64,000 nt of DNA from Pelargonium tetragonum (lineage: Eukaryota > Streptophyta > Magnoliopsida > Geraniales > Geraniaceae): contig JAYMTL010000042.1 of assembly GCA_036897445.1 (NCBI GenBank), positions 62,001-126,000 of the forward strand. Direction: 5' to 3'. Below are positions 52,058 to 64,000 of this stretch, piece after piece (position 1 is the first letter of the stretch; each line of letters begins with the position of its first letter). Made by a program: the position numbers and the translations under genes. The notes beneath the pieces are model-generated. The model was not told the DNA's origin. It worked only from the letters and a program-made list of their open reading frames with translations, and made no database searches.

Positions 52058-55000
52058 GTATATTTAGTATAGTAGTTTGGAGCTTTTATGAGTATTCCCT
52101 ACTGGGACTCGGATTTAAACTTTCTTCAAAATATCTTACTAATTGTTCTGCACTGATTAATTGAGGCAATTGCAGGGTCTCACAAAGAGCTTGACTTCGA
52201 AATTCTGTAACGTATACAAAAAGTGGGAGAAGCTTAGTGCTTCTTATAGAATATCCTAAAAGCTTCTTAGTAACCTACCCCTACCTAACCATCTCAATCA
52301 AGGAACCCTTTAAAAACAACTACCTAGCTTTGTAGAGCAAAATCCTCTTAAATTAAGTTAGACTTCTCCTCAGCAGCCAACATAACAAGTTCTTCCGTGC
52401 TATATAAGCAATTGTTTTATAATATTCGACATAAATCCTATCTGCCCAGTTTTATTTTACTCTTTTATATGTACAGGCTTTCCTCTTGACAATACTGAAA
52501 TTTATTGCTTTAAAATTTCGCAATGTTTATAATGATTTTCCAAAGCCTCCCTTTTAAATATACGAGACCTAATATACATTTCAGCACTCTTAAATTAGAT
52601 TTAGAGAAAACTCTAGGGTATAAAAAATACAGGGCCCCTTCTTCTCCAGGTATATTTGCTTTTAGCGGCCTTTCCCTACAGGACAAACATCGAAAGCCTA
52701 ATACCTAAAAGTTAAGTGTAGTAAGTAAATAATAAGAATCGACTTTAACGCAAACTCCTGGCTAAGGGGCTAGCTGCATACTTAAAAGCGGGTACCCTTA
52801 ATCCTATTTCAGGGCCCCTTTCTGATAAAAGTTCAGATTCATGCGAAATTAACTTAGACAAAACCTTCTAGTCACAATAAAAAGCTCCCAGTTAGAAACC
52901 TCTTCACGTCAATAACTTAGAACAGTATACAATTTTGTTTATCTCCTGCCGATATTATTATAAGGGTTTTTATCCTTATACTTATATTATTATGAGAAAT
53001 ATAATTTTTCTAGACAGCTCTTACACGTAAGTAGACTGGTTTAGAAGAGCAATACCGGGGCAGAAATTCCTAGTAAGCTATACCCTTAAAGCATAGCGCA
53101 CCAGTTCCTAAAAAAGAGTTTTAACTTATATCCGTAACTGCTTGGAGTCTCTAGTCAAAATAAAGGTATGGGTCTCAAGACTCAGAGTAGAGCTCTAAAG
53201 CTAAGAGAAGTTAGGGTCAGAATTACCTAGCCGCCTCAGCAAATAAAATCCTCGCTTAATTTAATAAAGAGACTTAATATTCATAAGTGAATAAACAAAG
53301 GATAACTTAATAAAAAACTTTAGGTTAAAAAAAACAAAAGTACCTCGGATTCGAAGGAACCCTACCTCTTGTTCTTGAATTTTCACTTCTACTAAAACCC
53401 AACTTATATTGTACAGTAAATCGGATACGTAGTTTGACTGTTCCCGGATTTCCTGTTCATTTCCGTAGAGTAAAAAAAAGATAAAGGCCCTACTCGCTTT
53501 ATTAAAAATATCTAATTCTTATAGGAATGTAAGGCTCAACCAAAGGGGCCAAACCCTTATAAAGTCTCGTGCACAATAACATTTTAAAGAAGACTCCACT
53601 TCCCCTTAGGGCTTATTCGACATCGGGCCTCTCTAAATAAAATTCCACGAGGCAAAACTTGTATCAAAAAAGTTTTACAACACAATTTCTAGGGAATTCA
53701 GAAGGCTATTCTACTTTGTAGCTATCTTGACAGTTCCTTCCCGTATGGAATATCAGTAGCTTATACTTTTGCAGGGTTTTTGCGCTGTTTGTTTATACTT
53801 AGTCATACATTTAAGAGTTTACATGCAAGGGCTTCTTAAAAAGTTATCGGTACTGAAAAAAGAGTTTTGTGTTGTTACAGATTCAAAGGCAAACTCCTTA
53901 GAAAAGTAGAGGTTCTTATAATCTTTCACAAGCCGAGCAAGAGTTCCCTAGTAAAAAAACTTGAATATTTCATCCGTTGAATTGAACATCTCCTGAAGGA
54001 AAATCTTAAGCAAGATGAATATTAAATGAGAGGGTATACTTATATACTTGCGGAATTCTAGCTTATTCGGTTATTGACGAGGATCCTTCTTTGAAAATCT
54101 TTTTAATAATACCCCTTTGTGTGTCCAACAAGATTTTTAGTAGACGCCTTAGCTTGGTGAACCGAAAGGAGTTCCTTTAAAGATGAAGAAAGGACCTTGC
54201 CTTACTTAAAGTGTAACCAGTAAGACTTGCTAATGAACTGATGTGATCTCAACAAGAGAGAGAGCTCTTATGTCAATTTCGAACTCGTATCTCTGCCCCT
54301 ACTTTGCTTTATAGATTCAGTATATTAAGATTAAGAGTACCGGTTTTCGACTGGATACTAGATAAGAAAAACCAGAATTAACAATTAAATTTAGCGAAAG
54401 CTTGAAAAACCAGTTTAGGATGTATATGCTTCGGTAGGGTTTCTTAAAAATTATAAGCTTTAATATAAAAAGCATATGAAAACAAAATCCACTCTTTCTA
54501 CTCTAAGATCCCTAAAGCCCTTGTCTTCTACTCCGATCCGAAAGATATTCTTTATTAATAAGCCTATAGTTCCCTATAATATCGGATTGCGTGTAAAGGA
54601 AAAACTACAACTTATATTTTAATAAGATCCCAACCTTGTACAAGAAGTATGAAGCCTGAATCTCATAACCAAAAAGAAACTTTTAACTATCTTGTTTAAT
54701 AAGGGAACCCCCTACTTACTGCAATCAATCTAAAGAAAAGGTATCCTACACGCCCCAAAAACGCCTCTTAAGTAAAAGCGCTCTTGCGAAAAACTTCAAA
54801 TATTGATAACTATAAAATTTCGTATAATATAAAATAGAAAGAAAGACTTAGCTGGCCAAGGAGTTGCCGTATCCTCAGGAAAACACAAAAGACATAAGTA
54901 GTACCAGGGATTTTATACACTCAATAGCTAATATTGTAACAAAAACTTTAGGCTTTAATCTCACTTGTAACTTGCAATTCCACCCCTTCAACTCTAAAAA

Positions 55001-55059
55001 GCCTTCTGAAACTTTTTTTGTAAATCGTGATAAAACCTATAAAAAGAAAAGGAATTCCC
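52058..55059. other. RIP-type background between word copies
   Basis: Nothing recognised. One ATG-started frame of 61 codons (52523-52708) has no motif. A hairpin-like segment at about 52960-52980 has arms TATAAGG and CCTTATA around an 8-nt loop. Confidence 0.35.
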
Positions 55060-55073
55060 TTAATTACATTACC
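55060..55073 (+). repeat. Copy of the 14-bp terminal word
   Basis: An exact TTAATTACATTACC followed by TTTT, about 3.0 kb beyond the inverted near-copy. Last of the series in the window. Confidence 0.7.
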
Positions 55074-55599
55074 TTTTAAGTTTGACTAAGTCTCATAATA
55101 GCTTATTGGAAACCTAGAATAACTTGTAACTCTTAGAAACAAAATTTTGTAGCTTAACCTTAAATCCAAGAATACTCATATACTGCGCCCTTATGTTAAC
55201 TAGACAAAACTCGTAAAAATGACTAGAATCTCTACCAAGTGACCTGTTTTATAGTACCGCCGGGACTTGTACGTTATTAATATATTACTTTACTTTAAAA
55301 GTCTAATCTTCATTTTTGATCCAGGGTTTTTACACGGCATCTTCAATAGTCAATTCTTGGCTAAAGCTTTTTAATACTTGGTTTCTTTTATTTTATTAAA
55401 TTTTAGAACCTGAAAGCCGAAACTACCGCCTCTTAAGTAAAGGATAAGTTTTGGTTCGAATAGTTTAGTATACGATGAAAACAAAAGGGTACTTGCTGAC
55501 TTTAGAAGCTCTCTATAAGATAGATTGGAGTTTAGATAGTTTTGTACTAAAATAAAAAGGATTTGCAGGCTATTGGTAAATCGAAGTTGTAACTAAATA

Positions 55600-55610
55600 G
55601 GTTCGAATCC
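55600..55610 (+). other. tRNA B-box / T-arm motif, no cloverleaf
   Basis: GGTTCGAATCC is an exact B-box, with four T-stem pairs possible. A D-loop-like TTGGTAAAT lies about 30 nt upstream (about 55573). Neither an anticodon stem nor an acceptor stem can be drawn. Confidence 0.3.
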
Positions 55611-56429
55611 TACTATTACTTGATACTTACTGGTTCATAGATAACTTAGAAGAGTCAAGCCTTACGGGGACTGGGTTAATACGATAGCGTATAAAAGGAG
55701 ACTTCAGGTATCTTTTTCTCAGAAGACGGGGAGCTACCAAACATTTTTGTGTGTTTATTATAAGACTTTTCTTGACTATTTGTTTCCTTTTGTAAAGGGA
55801 TCCCTCCCCATTCTTAACTTCTTAAAGATAAGCCTTAAATCTCTGAAATAGCAGAAAAGCGTAGTCATTTTATTTATAAGTTAAGTAAATTCACTAAAAA
55901 AGGAATCCTAGCTAGAATTATATAAGTATATAAATAGAAGTCCTTATTCTTCGATTAAAAGTCTTTCCCAATTTAATAGGGAACCCTTACGTAAGCTAGG
56001 ATTCAGTAAGAGTTGGCTTAAAAGTAAGACTAAAATTGTCATATGAATGCTGATAACTCCTAATAAAAAAGGACTCTCCTAGGGTATCATGAACTTTTTC
56101 CCCTGAGATTACTCGTCAAAGTCAGGTGTTAACTAAAAAAGGTATTTCCATAGATAAATAAAGCACGATAAGGTACTAATAATTTTAATTAAAGGTAAAC
56201 GGAAGCGGGAACCCTAAAATTTTTGTTCTTATAATCGACGCAATAACTAAGGGGATATATTAGACACTCTGAAATTCAAAGTATAGAGGAACAAGTAAAC
56301 AGAAATTTTGGCTTTTTTCTGGTACCGAGAACTTTGTACAAAAACCTTTTGCTAGAGATCAGAACGCAGGGTACTTTTAGAAAACAACCTCTAAATGAAG
56401 GGAAAAGGAGGATTATAAAGCTTAATATT

Positions 56430-56440
56430 GGACTTGAACC
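56430..56440 (-). other. tRNA B-box / T-arm motif, no cloverleaf
   Basis: The minus strand reads GGTTCAAGTCC, an exact B-box, but only three T-stem pairs form and no D or anticodon arm is convincing. Confidence 0.25.
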
Positions 56441-59400
56441 CGTTTTAAGGGGTTGCGCTAGTAATCCTTAATAAACAAAATGGAATACTTTATACTTTTC
56501 TTAAAATCCTAATTGTTCCGAGGTAGGCTAGTTCCCGGCAAAAATCAAAGCGCGCTTGTCCTACTGTCATATATGGACAACGCTGCTTAGACATCTATTA
56601 AAGTCAAAGTCCGTATTCACTAAGCCAATAGCTTCATACTAGGAGTTTCTTCCCTTTGTTATTATTATCTTTCTTCTAAACTCAATTTTGAATTGACGCA
56701 GTGTCCCGCATTTGCAACTAAATCCTCATAAGTCTTACGTAAAAAGATTTAGGGGTTTCCTTTAAAAGTTCTTTGAAAAGCGGAATATACTGTAGATTTA
56801 ACGGATCTTAGTTTAGCTGTTTCTAATCTCATGAGTTGTTACTCATTACAGTTCTAGTAAATGTAAGTGATGGCAGAATAGTTACTCTTTACTTATTTAG
56901 GGCATACCACAGGATACCCCTTCCTTGTAAAAGGACCCTTGAAAAACTTGTTTAGGATGTAAGAAAGATAATATTAAGGTAGGGAGCTTAACCCTAAAAT
57001 TGAAACTTAGCAGAAAGATTTAAAACAAGAGCTTAAATTAAGTTAATTCTAAAGTAAAGACTTCTAATCCAAAAAGGACCCCTTAAGTGCTTGGTAAGCA
57101 GCCAGTTTTAGATATAGTTAACACTGAAAATACAGAAGTGTAAAGCGTCTAGGACACTTATATCAAATTGAGAGAGCAGACAGGACTGCAGTAGGATACG
57201 TCCTCTGAATCTGAGCAAAGTTAAAGAAAAAATTCTATTAATTTCTGTGTGTATAATAACACAAGGGGGAGTGCTCCCGAAGGCAAATAACTTGACTTAG
57301 AGCCAAATTTCATTTTTGGTTATACTCGAAACTCTTTTTCCTGCCTTTACGAAAATAAAAAGTGAACATATAGTAAATCCAGGATAATGTCTTCAAAAAC
57401 TCCGTTTCTGTTTACGTTACCTCATTAGATTTAGAAAGGGTGTTTAGGACCATAATGCATTAAAAATCTTACTTTAGATCTTTGAATTTTGACTTGTTTC
57501 TCAGGCATAAGTAGTATAAGTCCTCGGTGGATTCTTTGTTGTTAGTAATCTTCTTATAAGCCAAAGGTTTTGACCCGTAGTTGCTGCATTCTCTATAAGT
57601 TATACTAGCTTGGAAAATGTGGAGTAATCCAAATTCTAATGTAATTCTTTTTTTGTATATTTGATTATAACGAAGAAGGGGAGTTTATAAAAAATTTTGT
57701 AGAATTTTACTGTAACTTCTATTTTTTTTTTACTTGCGACAAGCCCTTACCTAAGATTGGCGCGTTTAAAGTAAAGTTATGTGAAAGTCAGTATTTCAAA
57801 TCAGTAAAAACTCTTCGAGAAGCTATAAGTCGTTAATACGAAATCTCAAGTTTATCTCCCAAAGTCTCAGTCTAGTACTTTCAAACCCTTTATCCTGGAC
57901 TTCCTTTGCTTACTATCCTTTCTTTATGGGTTCGGACAATACAAAAAAAAGATAAAAAAGAAGCCTCTTATAAGGAAGTAAACCCACTTTTGAACGTTGT
58001 CGAGGAGCTCTAGTTAATTTCATATTTTTACCATGGACATCCCTAGGAAGTTTTTAAGTTTCGAAAGAGGCGTTGCCTTACAAACAGCTTATAAAGCTCT
58101 ATTAATTAGATAAAATAGACTTTTAAAGAGATTTCAGGGCCAAGGCTTCGAGTTTTTGTATGAGAGATTTAATAAGGCTTCAGTAAACACAATTATAGAA
58201 AGATAAAAAAATGAATGATTTATAGACAACAAAGGGCCTTGTACTTGTGAAATAATGATTAGCTAATCAAAGTAATCCATCCATGTATAGTATAAAAGCT
58301 CGCGAGAATTTTATACTTCATTTCTGAAGGAATGCTTGTAGAGTTACAGATATTTTCATTTTGCCCTTTCGAGCTCTCTTAAAGGGAGCCCCGTATATAT
58401 AATATAATAGTTTAGCAAAAAGAAAGAAAAGTCAACTAAGCAATTTATAGGATAGGGGGTAATTGCGGGGGCATGTTTCCCTTATTTGTTTTTATTGTAA
58501 ATAAATGGATGTTTTCTAAAGTACTAAAATGAAGGCTTACTCTTGTGAAAAACTTTAAAATTACGGAGCTAAGTTAAGTAGGGAACTCCTCTTTTTACAA
58601 GCAGTAGAAGAGGAACCTATAGAGATTTTATAGTTTGTTCTTTGCATTAGAGTTTCCTATCTTAATGAAAACTTGAGAAGTACTGAAAAATATATGGATC
58701 CTCAGACCGCATTAACAACCCTTTTTAAGAGATAATTTGACACACAAGAATTTCTATAGTTTATTGTATTCCACTGGATCTAAATTCAGTTACTAATTGA
58801 TTTATGTTAAAGAATAAAAAAGGGAACCCTGCTTAGTAAAGGACTTACACATCTGGATATTTAAAAGTTCTCCTTTTTAAGCTAAACTAATAAACTAAAG
58901 TATATACGACCTCAGTTTCGTAACTATAAATTAAGGTTTCGATTATTATACATCGGCATCATAACTCCGAAACGACTCTCACTTAAGGGACTTTCTAGTT
59001 CTGTTTAAACTAAGACGAGTTTCTTAACCTCCATCCAATAACGCTAATAAAACGGGCCCCTACACCAAAAAGTAATAGTATAAAGAAGTTTCAGTCGCAA
59101 GGGGCTTGCAAGCTCTCTAATAACTACAAGGAAGCCCGAGTTTACTAAAAACTTCTTTGGTTTAAAGCAAATTAGGCGACTAATCTAAACTAGATTTTGA
59201 GCATACAAATAGGACTTGTTAAAATACTAGCTATTAGGAAAAACCTATATAGAATGCCCAATAGATACAGAGAAAACTAAGCCTTACCTTGCGTTCTTAC
59301 AGTCTATTCTCAATAACCCGAAGCGATAACACCCGAAGGGACCCTTTTAAATTCATTCTGGGGGTCTTAAATATTTAAGTCAATGCCGGAGTATCCTTTA

Positions 59401-62400
59401 TAAAAATCTCACTAGCTCGTTATCTACTCGTGGGAACTCTCTATCCGTAAGAGCAAAAAATTTCTATTTGAAAAGCACTCCTTAGGTAGGTATATTAGTT
59501 CTAATTAGGACTTCTACTTTGATATGTAACTGAATTTCTGTGAAACTAAAGAGCAGATCAAATTGTAGAGATGCTAACAAGAGTTCAACACTTAAGATCC
59601 AAAAGCTCTGTCAAATTGTCAAGGATTTTCAAAGTTTAGCTCAATAAGGCATCCATTTAGAGTATCCAGTTTCAGGAAAATTCAACGTACTAAATATAAG
59701 AGCCGTGTCAAAGGAAAGCGCCTCCTTTGCGGATATCCATATGCATAAGATTTTTGTCTTAATCAGGTTGATTATATTCGGTAAAATCTGCGTTTTTTAC
59801 TTAAAGTGATTTTAACGATAGAATATACACCCGATAAGGACACAAGTATTTGTATCAATTCCACGAATCCTAGATTCACCCCCTTTTTTTAGAAAACCCT
59901 TATTTCCAATATTCCACTAGTTAGGGGCCCCCACTGAATTTTCGTTACATTCAGGGCCTTACTTAATAGTATATTACAGAATAAAAGACGAAGAACCTTT
60001 CAGGATATCCCATTCCCGCCTAGGACAAGTCCCTTACTTTTGTCTTAGGTTCTTATTGATTGAACTCTTTTTAACAATAAAATCTTAGATAAGAAAGTAG
60101 GCACTCCTTATTTATTTCATCTGACAGAATAGAAGCTTTTTTTCATCCTTGGTGTGTATAGGTTATATACTTTCACCACGCATCTTTTACTTTTTTTAAG
60201 ACAAGCATACTTATTTAATTTAAGTCATATACTAATGTAACAACTTGATAAAAGCGGAATACACGACTTAGTTCCTAAAACGGAAGGATATGCAAATTCA
60301 TCTTAATAATTCGTAAAAATCCCCTAAGAAATCTCTTTAAATTATAGCTAGTGCTCGCTAATTATTAAGGAACTATCGCAATTAAGTGACTTGTTGCTAT
60401 TTAGCAGAAGTAGAGCCTCTCAACACTTAACTTTACAAAACTAGATTCTGGGGGTCTTATAACCCTAAAACTAAATAAGAATCCTAAGGGTGCCCTGTAA
60501 AAGGCTATACTTTAAGTAGATAAGAAAACCCTTTCGAAGTCAAAAAATTTTTAATGCTAATAAAGAACAAATAAGTCGACCCCCTGTTTAGCTCAGAATG
60601 ACCTTTGCCTTATAAGCCTTTGACTATTTTTTGCTTGAGTTTTAGTAGTTCTTTTGAGATTAAAAAAAGCCTCGGTTATTGAATTTAATTAAGAATATGG
60701 AAATATCACAGCACTAGATTTGGGATTAACCTGCTTGAAGCCCGCTTTTACCTTTGTCATGAAATGAAGACTAAAACTAAAGTATCTTGGACGAAACACC
60801 CCAACAAAAGAGGAGCATTCTATATCTACACTAATTCTGGACTGGATCCGTATCTTCAAAACTCTTATAAAAGTAAATAGCAACAGGGGGCATTCTCCGA
60901 CAGGGGTACTTTTTCTAATTATTCTACCTAGTGAAATCCCCTTGTCTTAAAATTCTTTTAGGGGACCTCTCGAGCTCCTGAAGAGTCGTTTTTGCTCTGT
61001 CTCACTTACCAAAATAGAGCGCTCAGTGAATCAAAATGGGATTCATATAAACTTGCTTTAGAATACGAATACTTAGTAGATACGAGATTTTTAAGTGCCC
61101 GCCTAAAGTTACAAAACTCTTTTTTTAAATACTAAGCTAAGGGGTTCCTGTGTTTTTACAACCCCGAAATGCTATAAGTATAAAAGAATTTTAAATACTC
61201 GAAAATGCTTATAAACTCGAGGCTAGGAAGCTCTATAAAAGGTGCCCCTTTCACAATATTTATAGTATAACTTTCTTACCTCTTTTCTTTGTATTTAGAA
61301 TTGAATTTCTTTATTCTGAAGTCTAAAAAAAGGGTAGCCTCTCTATTATAGGCGTACACCCTTTTGTTTTCTTTGCTATTCCCAGCTATTTTGACATATT
61401 AAGAAAAAACAGTTTTACAGCCCCACTTGCTTGGGCTAATCCAGAATCTTCCTTATTTTCAAAGCTTTCTCTGTTGTATCTTCCGTTTTCAGTTCCTATG
61501 CCAGACGCTAAAGGGTGCTCGGTCAAGCTACAGGGTTATGAATCTAGTTTGATAATCCTCAAGTATTAATAAAAATGAATTTAGTAAGAGGTTAAGTATT
61601 TCCTAGCATAGGTCGCGAAAAGTTGAGGTGATAGAACTCTTAAGGATTCTTAGTATAAATAAATAACGAAAAGAACTAATTCTAGAGAGCTTGGGAAGTT
61701 GACATTTGGATTTAAGGGCCTCTCTTGCAAATAGAGTCTTTTATTTATTATCAAATATTCTGGGATTGTGCACTTAAAATCAAACAAGAATTGAATTCGT
61801 TAATTAATATAAGCTTTCCTTTCTCATCAGTTTAGGTACCTCTAAGGTGGGGTTTATACTTTTGCGGGTTTTTAGAAAGAAGTAGATTGAAAAGGGGAAA
61901 CCCAAGTAAATACTATAATAGGAAAGCTTTTGCTTTTAAGAGTTTAGCTATTCTCTGTATTTTCTGAAAGCTAGAACTTTATATGAAAGACTTTTGCACG
62001 CGGGTATTCCTTTTCTTTAAACTAACACTTGTATATACTTGCCTTATCTTATTCAGGGATCCCCACTAAGTGGTAAAGTGAAACTAAAAAAGAAAATCTA
62101 GCCTTAATTTCTCTAAAGTCTTTTGTGTTGAGCACTAAAGAGCCCCTTTTTACTTACAAAATCTTACAATATTGAGCACAAAAAGGGTAATAATGGAAGC
62201 ATCTCTTTTATAAAACCAAATTCCTTTTAGATTGTATGATGAAGTTCAACTAGATAAACCCAATTCCCTGCTCTAATAAACTAAACTCGGCAGTTCCAAC
62301 AAGGGGGCCCTTGAAACACCTAAGAATTGCTATTCAAAGGAATTTTGACTCTTTTTATAGTATCATACATAGAAGATACGTAAATAACCGAGGGGGTTAC

Positions 62401-64000
62401 AGAAAGCGGGAAATTCCTGGATAAACTTTCAGGTCCTAATATTAAAATAAATGAATTTAAAATACAGTAAACTGAAATTCATTCCTTTTTTGCTACATGC
62501 CAAATTTCTAAATTCTTGGACTTCCATTTTCGAACCCACGACTGGCGTCTCAATTCAATTTCGTTCTACTGAGCGTAAACTTGGTTAAAAGGAGTCAGCT
62601 AATAGACAATTTCTAAGAATATTTCACTTCCCACCTTCCTTATTTCAAGAATACGAGTTATCTAAGTCTGCCCCTTTTGGTAGCCTTAGCTTGGTTAAGT
62701 TTATAAAGACTTTGATTTTAATAGATAGGCCATCCTCATTATTTGAGTATAACCGCAAACTAAGAGAGTAAAGTAGGAAACAGGTTTTAACTTCTAGGAT
62801 TGCTAACTAATGCAAAAAAGAAGAACTGTTAAAATTGAAAGTACGCGGTGACATCTCTTAGATTTTTTTAGGATTCTCCGTATTCTGAAGTTGGGGAGTT
62901 TTTGTAAATTAGTTTTCGTTTTGTTGGTTAAAATGCTTATCTATAGCGTACTTATTACTAAATGGTAAGGCCGGCCCCCTTTAAGGAAGGAAAATCCTAA
63001 TAGACTCCTTGATCCTACAAGAAGATATTAGAATAAAAAGTGCGGATTCAAGCTAAACAATTCCTACATATGGCCCTAGCGAAAGGTTACTGCTGCCGCT
63101 TACAACAGGGGGCATCCGTATAGAAAGAAGTGACTTGTAATAGGCTTTTTAAGCGATTGCTGGCTTATGCTTTTTCATGAGGGGGCGCTCTATCTTTCAA
63201 AAGAGTAAACAGTAAAGTGGATATCAACGCGTATAACTTCTAAATTTCTTAGAGATCTGTCATAATCTTGAGTAAGATAATAATGAAGAAAAAACCTAAA
63301 CCCCTGCCATTCTAGGCGGGGAATTCCATCTAAGTTAAGTATTCGAAATCGAAAAGTCTAGAAAGATTTTGAGTATAGTTTAGGGCTTTAACAAGCGAAT
63401 AAGGGGGGATCCAGCGATTGCTAAAACTACTAGATTTAGTAATTAGTAGCAGGAATTCTGAAGCTTTCCAGGCTTTGGGTTATTACACTTTACTGGTAAG
63501 GTTGACAAGTTCTAGTTGTAAAACAGCGAGAAACTCCAGAGAAGCTTCCAGTAGTCAAACTATTAACGTTAGGAAGCCCTTTCCCCAAGATAGCTTTTTA
63601 ATTCATTCTTCTTGATGAAAGCTCCCTACATAGAATATAAAAAATTCTAAGGGCATTTTAATGCACTAAAACGCTCAAAAGTTTACGTATTAATCTATAT
63701 ACTTATATTTTGAAAATCTTTGATCGGTATAAAAAGTTTTCTATAATTGAAGAATTCTAAGGGATAGATTAGCCCAGGGATCGGTATAATAAGGGGGTCT
63801 CCTATCTTATCTTCGATACCTCGGTTTCTCAAAAGGAGTTTGCACGGGTAAGCTCTTATAAATTAAATAGGAATTTTTGTGTTTACATTCATGTAATATA
63901 ACATAAGTAGTTATAAGCAAGAGGAATCCCGGGATAAGTTATTTTCTATCATATCAGCAATTGTAGTGTTCCTCAGAAGCTTTTAACGGGTCGGGTAAGG

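Larger units (their letters stand above)
55074..64000. other. RIP-type AT-rich background, no gene
   Basis: No supported gene. It contains a 10-T run at 57722-57731, B-box motifs at 55600 and 56430, and near the end two spaced direct repeats: AATTCTAAGGG (63643-63653, 63753-63763) and GATCGGTATAA (63722-63732, 63779-63789). G-rich dyads such as GGGAATTCC (63319) and GGAATCCC (63922) continue to the edge. Confidence 0.4.

Noticed and set aside
52523-52708. ATG-started 61-codon frame on +
   Set aside because: Short, without a motif, and set in RIP-type background.
62500-62590. Minus-strand segment resembling a tRNA (D-loop-like GCTCAGTAGAACG, T-loop-like GGGTTCGAAA)
   Set aside because: The T stem cannot pair and the B-box is incomplete. 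Kept only as a resemblance.
1-64000. Many AAGGAG words and hairpins followed by T-runs, read as bacterial ribosome binding sites and terminators
   Set aside because: No open frames follow the AAGGAG words. The words follow from the surviving AGG and CCT contexts and the general dyad excess.
1-64000. Mitochondrial or plastid genome
   Set aside because: No rRNA, no organellar protein gene and no complete tRNA in 64 kb, and the CpA/TpG deficit with TpA excess is not typical of organelles. Not fully excluded for a giant non-coding organelle region.

Overview
This 64-kb window holds no gene I can support. G+C is about one third, and the longest stop-free frame with any bacterial-type start is 128 codons, with no in-frame ATG. 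Frames of 60 codons or more are scarcer than I would expect in random DNA of this composition. I see no rRNA, no complete tRNA, no intron-exon structure and no recognisable protein domain.

The clearest overall signal is dinucleotide bias. In three 300-nt samples counted by hand (20041-20340, 26881-27180, 48001-48300) TpA/ApT was about 1.6, 1.2 and 1.6, and (CpA+TpG)/(ApC+GpT) about 0.6, 0.9 and 0.65. That is the classic sign of repeat-induced point mutation (RIP), which turns CpA into TpA on both strands of duplicated DNA in filamentous ascomycetes. It also explains the excess of TAA/TAG and the survival of G and C mainly in ...AGG... and ...CCT... contexts. My best reading is an AT-rich, gene-free block (AT isochore, possibly subtelomeric or pericentromeric) of a Pezizomycotina fungus, made of very old, heavily mutated repeats. 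The species cannot be named. A very large non-coding organelle region is the main alternative.

Layout: 1-617 is a T-rich patch, followed by a 108-bp miniature inverted-repeat element (618-725). 726-31020 is mostly RIP-type background with skewed patches at 7620-8010, 10380-10860 and 28890-29530, and a less mutated stretch at 25120-25510. 31021-31492 is a G+C-richer island carrying the best coding-like frame, on the minus strand. 31493-38094 is background. From 38 to 55 kb a 14-bp word identical to the end of the miniature element recurs every 3-4 kb, mostly in one orientation, with two better preserved patches just downstream of copies. 55074-64000 is background.

Smaller structure includes perfect 8-12-bp tandem duplications, several long perfect palindromes, five exact tRNA B-box motifs without a cloverleaf, and an excess of G/C dyads of the form GGA-N(1-3)-TCC. 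No genes work together here. The window is best read as a fossil bed plus a few short features that escaped or postdate the mutation process.
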